Positions 12,932 through 17,542 of a stretch of 17,542 nucleotides of DNA are shown piece by piece. The DNA is from Bacteroidetes bacterium 4572_114 (lineage in GTDB: Bacteria > Bacteroidota > Bacteroidia > Bacteroidales > 4484-276). Position 1 is the first letter of the stretch. Every line of letters starts with the position of its first letter. The notes beneath the pieces are model-generated. The model did no database searches, had not been told where the DNA came from, and saw only the letters and a program-made list of their open reading frames with translations. The stretch lies in the NCBI GenBank assembly GCA_002254335.1, contig NIVA01000006.1, forward strand, positions 1-17,542. Reading direction: 5' to 3'. The position numbers were made by a program, and so were the translations under genes.

Positions 12932-15900
12932 CTAAACCCACTTCACCAAACAAAAATCTTGTCTGTGTGGCATCAATTCATGTTTTGGGAATATGCGGAA
13001 CGAATAACTATATGACCCGGCCTGAAAAGGTGGAATCTCAACGGCATAGGTGGCACTCTTGTCTTTGATGCTTTTCAGTGGCATCTCTTTCGAAAACAGG
13101 ATTTTATTCACCCTCCCGTCTTCTTTTTTACCAAAGAGGATTTCCACACCCAAATGTTCGGGCGCTATGCCGTTGGTGTAAATGGTTACCTCGGTCGAAA
13201 AATTATCTTCCAATGTTAGTGTGCCATGCGAAGAATCGGGGACCATCAGCTTTTCAAGTTTTATCTCGTGCCATTTTGCACGCATCTCAGATTTCCATTG
13301 GGCATAACCCTTTGCCATTTTGTAGAAATCGCCGTTTACCTGTCCTGCCCTGGCAATCAACTTTGAATAAAACTTTTGCCTGTAATCTTCCAGCATCCGC
13401 TTCATGGTGAATTGCGGTGCAACTTCCGAGATTGTATTTTTAATGTACTGGACCCATTTTTCGGGCACCGCTTCATTGTTCAGGTCATAAAACAATGGTA
13501 ATATCTCATCCTCAAAAACATTGTAAATAATCTCGGCATCCAGTTCATCCTGGAACTGTTGGTTTGCATAAGTACGGGCCTCCTTAATGGCAAAACCGGC
13601 ATTTTCCTTGTAGCCTTCGGCCCACCAGCCATCGAGGACCGACAGGTTCACAACGCCGTTCATCACCGCTTTTTCGCCACTTGTGCCCGAAGCTTCCAAC
13701 GGACGTGTTGGGGTGTTAAGCCAAATGTCAACCCCGGGGATTAGTTTATGGGCAAGTTCCATATTGTAGTTTTCGATAAAAACCACTTTTCCGATAAACT
13801 CATCAGTCTTAGAAATCTCAATAATCTTTTTAATCAGGTCCTGGCCCATTTTATCGTTGGGGTGCGCCTTGCCGGCATAGATAAATTGTACGGGCCTGCC
13901 GGTTTCATTCACAAGTTTGGCCAACCGTTCAAGGTTAGAGAAAAGGAGCTTCGCCCTTTTATAGGTGGCAAACCTCCGGGCAAAACCAATTGTCAGCGCA
14001 TTTTCATCAATCGAATCAACGGTCTTGATTATTAGTTTCGGGTTTTCCTGTCGCCTGGTCATTTCATTGTTCACCCGTTGCTTCACATAATCAATCAACT
14101 CTTTTTTCAGTTGTTTCCGTGTTTCCCAAATATCCTTATCGGCCACGTGCTGAATGCCTTTCCACATATCAAAATCAAGCTGCCTGCTTTTATAATCCTG
14201 GCCAAAGGTTTTATTATACATCAATTTCCAGGGTTTGGCGGCCCAGGTTGGCAAATGCACACCGTTGGTCACGTAGCCAATGTGCAACTCCTTTGGGTAA
14301 TAACCGTCGTACAGGTTGGCAAACATTTCCTGCGAGACACTTCCGTGTAAACGGCTAACACCATTAATCTCCTGCGAAAGCCTGGCCGCCAGCACACTCA
14401 TCGAAAACTTTTCGTTGTGGTCATTTTCCTTCACCCTTCCCAGGTCCATCATCTCATTCCAGCTAATGTTCAGCCTTTCGGGATAATGGGAAAAATATGT
14501 CCTGAGCAAATCCTCATGAAACACATCGTGGCCGGCGGGAACGGGTGTATGCGTTGTAAACAAAGTAGATGACCTGACCACCTCAACGGCATTTGGGAAA
14601 GTAAGTTTTTCATCTTGTATAAGATACCTGAGCCTTTCCAATCCACTAAAGGCGGCATGGCCTTCATTGCTATGAAAAATGGTTGGTTTTATCCCTAAGG
14701 CTTCCAACATCCTCACGCCCCCGACCCCAAGCAGCATTTCCTGTTTTAGCCGGTTCTCCCAATCACCGCCATACAACTGATGGGTTATTGAGCGGTCAAA
14801 TTCTGCATTATCATCAAAATCGGTGTCCATCATGTACAGCGGGACCCGCCCCACATCGCAGCGCCAAATACGTGCATAAAGCGTCCTGCCCGGCAAACCA
14901 ATACTAATCTTTAACTGTTCGCCATCTTCATCAAGGACTTTAGAAATTGGTAGTTGCGAAAAGTTTTGAGGTTTGTATTCCGCCACCTGATCGCCAAACA
15001 AGGATATACTTTGCTGGAAATAACCAAAACGATAAATCAACCCTACGGCCACCAGGTTTTCGTTTGAATCACTACACTCTTTCAGGTAATCGCCGGCAAG
15101 TATCCCAAGCCCGCCCGAATATGTCCTCAGGCTTTGATGCAGGCCATATTCCATACTGAAATAGGCGATACTGGCTTTTGGTTTATTTTTACTTTCGGTT
15201 AGATAAGCCTTAAATTTGGAATTAGTTTCATTATATTTTTCAAGAAACACTTCATTCTTTTCAAGTGCCCGCCATTGCTTTACAGTTAGAGAGTTGAGTA
15301 GTTTAATGGGATTTTGCCCTGACTTTTCCCAGGCCCCCTTATCAATGGATTCGAATAATTCGGTAGCTTTATAATTCCACGACCACCACAGGTTTCCCGA
15401 TAGTTGTTGCAGGCCTTTTAGCTTTTCAGGGATACTGGGGTCGATCATAATGCGTTTCCAAACCGGAATATCATGGAAAGGCGCTTCGGTAAGTTGAGGA
15501 AGTTTTTCTTTTCTAAATTTAACTGTAATGGTCTCGCTGCGGTTAGCCACCTTTGCAAGGGCGATAGACCAGGCTTCATAATAATGTGAAATAAACTTTT
15601 CCCAAACCGCCTTTTCGGCAATGTTATGGGCATCATCACGAATTGCTTTTATTTCTTTTGGCCCTTTGGAATGAATATTTAATATTGATGTTGCAATTTC
15701 ATCCACTATCTCGCCATCGTTGTCATCCAGCCTGTTGGCGATGATTACACTTTTATGGTTATCCTTGAAATTTTCGCTTACCCATTGCCCGAAGCCCGCC
15801 TGGCATGTGGTGAGTGTAGGTATCCTGAAAGCAATACTTTCTAATGGGGTGTAGCCCCACGGCTCGTAATAAGATGGAAACACCGTAAAGTCGAAACCCA

Positions 15901-17164
15901 TCAACAGGTCGTAATATGGCAGGTTAAAGATACCATCGTTGCCGTTGAGGTAAGCCGGGACAAAAACGATTTTCACCTTGTCGTGGGGCAGGTTGCCCAA
16001 ACCGTTCTGGTTGATTTTCTGAAGTATGGCATCATGGTGCTCATCATACAACCCGTGTGTAAGGTATTGATGCGACAATGGATTATCAAAATCGGTGTGG
16101 TCAATCCTTTTCAACAGCTCCGGCACCGGGCCGGTTTGGTTTGCCGGGATTTTAACAAAAGCGATTATTTCACGGTCAGGTTTTTCTTTGCTTATCTTGC
16201 CAATTGCATCAATAAAAAGATTAATGCCTTTGTTCCTAAATTCGTACCGCCCACTTGTAATAACAATAAAGGTTTCCTCTGAAATTTTTTGATTGAAGAG
16301 GGCTTCTGTAATATTAAAAATTACCTTCCTTGCCCTGGCCCTTTTTTCAAAGTAAACAGCTTCGTCAGGGAGCAGTGATTTTAAAAATCCATTGGGAGTG
16401 ACCACATCGACTTTTGTACCGAGCAATTTTTCGGTTTCATTTGCCGTGGTTGAGCTTACGGCAGTAAATGCATCAGCATTGCCGGCAGCGGCTTTTTCGA
16501 GGGAAAACCTGGAAGAGATACCAAATTGCCTGGCCATGTCCGCACCATTATATTGATCCATTTCTCCATATAACGGAAGGTTGTTTCCTGCAATTGAGCG
16601 GCCAATAGTTGTTGCATGTGTAGTAAAAACTGTGGCAATATGTGGGGCAAACTCGTTGAGATAAAGCACGCCAGACCCTGTCATCCATTCATGGAAATGG
16701 GCAACTACTTTATCAGACAATGAAAGGTGAAAACCCACAAAACTTTCAATCACCTTACCTACGGCGTATCCAAACATGGCAGGTTCTACATAATCCCACT
16801 GTCCGCTTATCGAATCTACTTTGTATTTTTCCCAAAGGTTGAAGAATATTTTGTCCTTTTCGGGAAACAGGGCAGTAAAATCCACAAGTACCGCAATGGG
16901 TTTACTATCCACGTTCCAACGTCCAATCCTGAAATAAAGGCCTTCGCCGGCAGCACTTTCGCGCCAGGCCGGAAACAGGTTTTTATCTTCAATAAAATCG
17001 GGGTTACTGTGGGTCTCTTTCCAAACGTCCGGCCCAACGGTAATATAGCTGTCCCCGTATTCGGCCTTTATTAGTGGGGCTTTGGTTGACAATACCGTGT
17101 AAATGCCACCGATCATATTGCAGATTTCCCAACTGGCCTCGAAAATATAATTTGGTTTTTTCAT
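12932..17164 (-). CDS. Glycogen synthase (GT3) - alpha-glucan phosphorylase (GT35) fusion protein
   Basis: One uninterrupted frame codes 1410 residues. Residues 1 to about 540 resemble eukaryotic-type GT3 glycogen synthase: FEASWEICNMIGGIYTVLST (8-27), AHFHEWMTG (155-163), RYEFRNKG (306-313) and FPSYYEPWGYTPLES (429-443) with the paired glutamates 434 and 442. After a linker, NLWWSWN (591-597) opens an alpha-glucan phosphorylase of the bacterial GT35 subgroup with AYFSMEYGL, SGGLGILAGDYLK, HSNEGHAAF and the PLP site EASGTSGEKAVMNG, where Lys1165 should hold the cofactor. The first half would lengthen alpha-1,4-glucan from a sugar nucleotide; the second would release glucose-1-phosphate with phosphate. 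The last 100 residues form an added beta-rich tail. The frame is open to 17200, but ATG 17164 aligns with the family start and keeps the repeat array outside the gene. No other glycogen gene is visible. Confidence 0.93.
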   Translation of the reverse strand: MKKPNYIFEASWEICNMIGGIYTVLSTKAPLIKAEYGDSYITVGPDVWKETHSNPDFIEDKNLFPAWRESAAGEGLYFRIGRWNVDSKPIAVLVDFTALFPEKDKIFFNLWEKYKVDSISGQWDYVEPAMFGYAVGKVIESFVGFHLSLSDKVVAHFHEWMTGSGVLYLNEFAPHIATVFTTHATTIGRSIAGNNLPLYGEMDQYNGADMARQFGISSRFSLEKAAAGNADAFTAVSSTTANETEKLLGTKVDVVTPNGFLKSLLPDEAVYFEKRARARKVIFNITEALFNQKISEETFIVITSGRYEFRNKGINLFIDAIGKISKEKPDREIIAFVKIPANQTGPVPELLKRIDHTDFDNPLSHQYLTHGLYDEHHDAILQKINQNGLGNLPHDKVKIVFVPAYLNGNDGIFNLPYYDLLMGFDFTVFPSYYEPWGYTPLESIAFRIPTLTTCQAGFGQWVSENFKDNHKSVIIANRLDDNDGEIVDEIATSILNIHSKGPKEIKAIRDDAHNIAEKAVWEKFISHYYEAWSIALAKVANRSETITVKFRKEKLPQLTEAPFHDIPVWKRIMIDPSIPEKLKGLQQLSGNLWWSWNYKATELFESIDKGAWEKSGQNPIKLLNSLTVKQWRALEKNEVFLEKYNETNSKFKAYLTESKNKPKASIAYFSMEYGLHQSLRTYSGGLGILAGDYLKECSDSNENLVAVGLIYRFGYFQQSISLFGDQVAEYKPQNFSQLPISKVLDEDGEQLKISIGLPGRTLYARIWRCDVGRVPLYMMDTDFDDNAEFDRSITHQLYGGDWENRLKQEMLLGVGGVRMLEALGIKPTIFHSNEGHAAFSGLERLRYLIQDEKLTFPNAVEVVRSSTLFTTHTPVPAGHDVFHEDLLRTYFSHYPERLNISWNEMMDLGRVKENDHNEKFSMSVLAARLSQEINGVSRLHGSVSQEMFANLYDGYYPKELHIGYVTNGVHLPTWAAKPWKLMYNKTFGQDYKSRQLDFDMWKGIQHVADKDIWETRKQLKKELIDYVKQRVNNEMTRRQENPKLIIKTVDSIDENALTIGFARRFATYKRAKLLFSNLERLAKLVNETGRPVQFIYAGKAHPNDKMGQDLIKKIIEISKTDEFIGKVVFIENYNMELAHKLIPGVDIWLNTPTRPLEASGTSGEKAVMNGVVNLSVLDGWWAEGYKENAGFAIKEARTYANQQFQDELDAEIIYNVFEDEILPLFYDLNNEAVPEKWVQYIKNTISEVAPQFTMKRMLEDYRQKFYSKLIARAGQVNGDFYKMAKGYAQWKSEMRAKWHEIKLEKLMVPDSSHGTLTLEDNFSTEVTIYTNGIAPEHLGVEILFGKKEDGRVNKILFSKEMPLKSIKDKSATYAVEIPPFQAGSYSYSFRIFPKHELMPHRQDFCLVKWV

Positions 17165-17180
17165 AAATCTATGTTTTGCC

Positions 17181-17420
17181 GCGAATGCGCGAATGATCAA
17201 ATGCTTAAATGTGTGAATGCTTCAATGGTTCAATGGTTCAATGGTTCAATGGTTCAATGGTTCAATGGTTCAATGCTTTAATGATGTAATGGTTCAATGG
17301 TTCAATGCTTTAATGATGTAATGCTTAAATGCGTGAATGCTTCAATGGTTCAATGATGTAATGCGTTAATGATGTAATGCTTAAATGTGTGAATGCTTCA
17401 ATGGTTCAATGATGTAATGG
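17181..17420. repeat. Array of 30 octanucleotide repeats (NNNAATGN)
   Basis: Thirty consecutive 8-base units fill exactly 240 bases without a single insertion or deletion. Every unit has AATG at positions 4-7; only the other four bases vary, and they draw on about ten combinations (for example TTCAATGG, TGTAATGC, TTAAATGT, GTGAATGC). Six identical TTCAATGG units stand at 17221-17268. A higher-order 56-base repeat is visible: 17317-17364 recurs at 17373-17420 with few changes. The array starts 17 bases upstream of the glycogen fusion start codon. Stops such as TAA and a period not divisible by three make it non-coding. Confidence 0.95.
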
Positions 17421-17432
17421 TTCAAGATCCCC

Positions 17433-17542
17433 CTCCTTATCGCATTGTCTCCTTATCGCCTTGTCGCCTTGTCGCCTTGTCGCCTTGTCTCCTTATCGCC
17501 TTGTCTCCTTATCGCCTTGTCTCCTTATCGCCTTGTCTCCTT
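17433..17542. repeat. Second octanucleotide array (CTCCTTAT / CGCCTTGT), cut by window edge
   Basis: Thirteen full 8-base units plus six bases follow the first array after a 12-base gap. Two unit types, CTCCTTAT and CGCCTTGT, mostly alternate, with a run of four CGCCTTGT at 17457-17488 and one variant, CGCATTGT. On the minus strand the units read AAGGAG or AAGGCG-like, so Shine-Dalgarno-like strings recur, probably by chance. The array continues beyond the window. Confidence 0.93.

Noticed and set aside
12746..13015. Plus-strand frame of 89 codons
   Set aside because: It runs through repeat copy C and the antisense end of the glycogen gene; no domain or promoter.
17165..17200. Longer start for the glycogen fusion
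   Set aside because: The added 12 residues come partly from the octamer array and have no match to the family start.
17181..17542. CRISPR array
   Set aside because: Units of eight bases with no 20-40-base spacers and no cas genes; these are simple tandem repeats.

Overview
The window reads as a chromosomal piece of a Bacteroidota (Bacteroidetes) genome, probably an uncultured or little-studied lineage. The evidence is a low-to-moderate GC content by eye, several perfect matches to the Bacteroidetes -7 promoter element TANNTTTG instead of a -35/-10 pair, weak Shine-Dalgarno sequences, a DUF4249 lipoprotein, a TPR/His_kinase sensor with a LytTR regulator, and a eukaryote-like (GT3) glycogen synthase fused to an alpha-glucan phosphorylase. 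I see no phage, plasmid, transposase or CRISPR genes.

Layout. 1-828 (-): secreted endonuclease/exonuclease/phosphatase family protein, cut by the window edge. 829-1025: spacer with two GC-rich hairpins. 1026-2168 (-): DUF4249 lipoprotein. 2330-3109 (+): ScpB-type methylmalonyl-CoA decarboxylase. 3363-3838 (+): decayed nucleoside hydrolase pseudogene preceded by two copies of a palindromic motif. 3944-4336 (-): tmRNA (ssrA) with its own terminator (3901-3938) and a likely promoter. 4383-4843: non-coding stretch with a G-run cluster and three palindromes. 4844-6112 (+): patatin-like phospholipase, converging on 6109-7440 (-), a Cys-rich DUF116 protein. 7772-9706 and 9703-10461 (+): LytS-like kinase and LytTR response regulator, overlapping by ATGA. 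10566-11039 (-): RlmH. 11193-11609 (-): OsmC-like protein. 11699-12490 (+): class II Fic protein. 12491-12931: repeat-rich spacer. 12932-17164 (-): GT3-GT35 glycogen synthase/phosphorylase fusion. 17181-17542: two adjacent arrays of octanucleotide repeats, running off the right edge.

The genes are mostly independent transcription units. The clear partners are the kinase/regulator pair, the ssrA RNA with its terminator, and the two activities (glucan synthesis and phosphorolysis) joined in the fusion protein. OsmC and fic are divergent, with -7 elements only a few bases apart.

The intergenic DNA is unusually repeat-rich: heptamer and octamer tandem repeats, a 38-bp repeat in three spacers, and a GC-rich repeat core that also forms part of the ssrA terminator stem. 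The most striking signal is the 240-bp array of exactly 30 octamers, all keeping AATG at the same place, which starts 17 bp upstream of the glycogen gene's start codon. I did not find a clearly new defence or metabolic system. The best leads are this array, the glycogen fusion, the DUF116 protein with an unrecognised N-terminal half, and the nested osmC/fic promoters.
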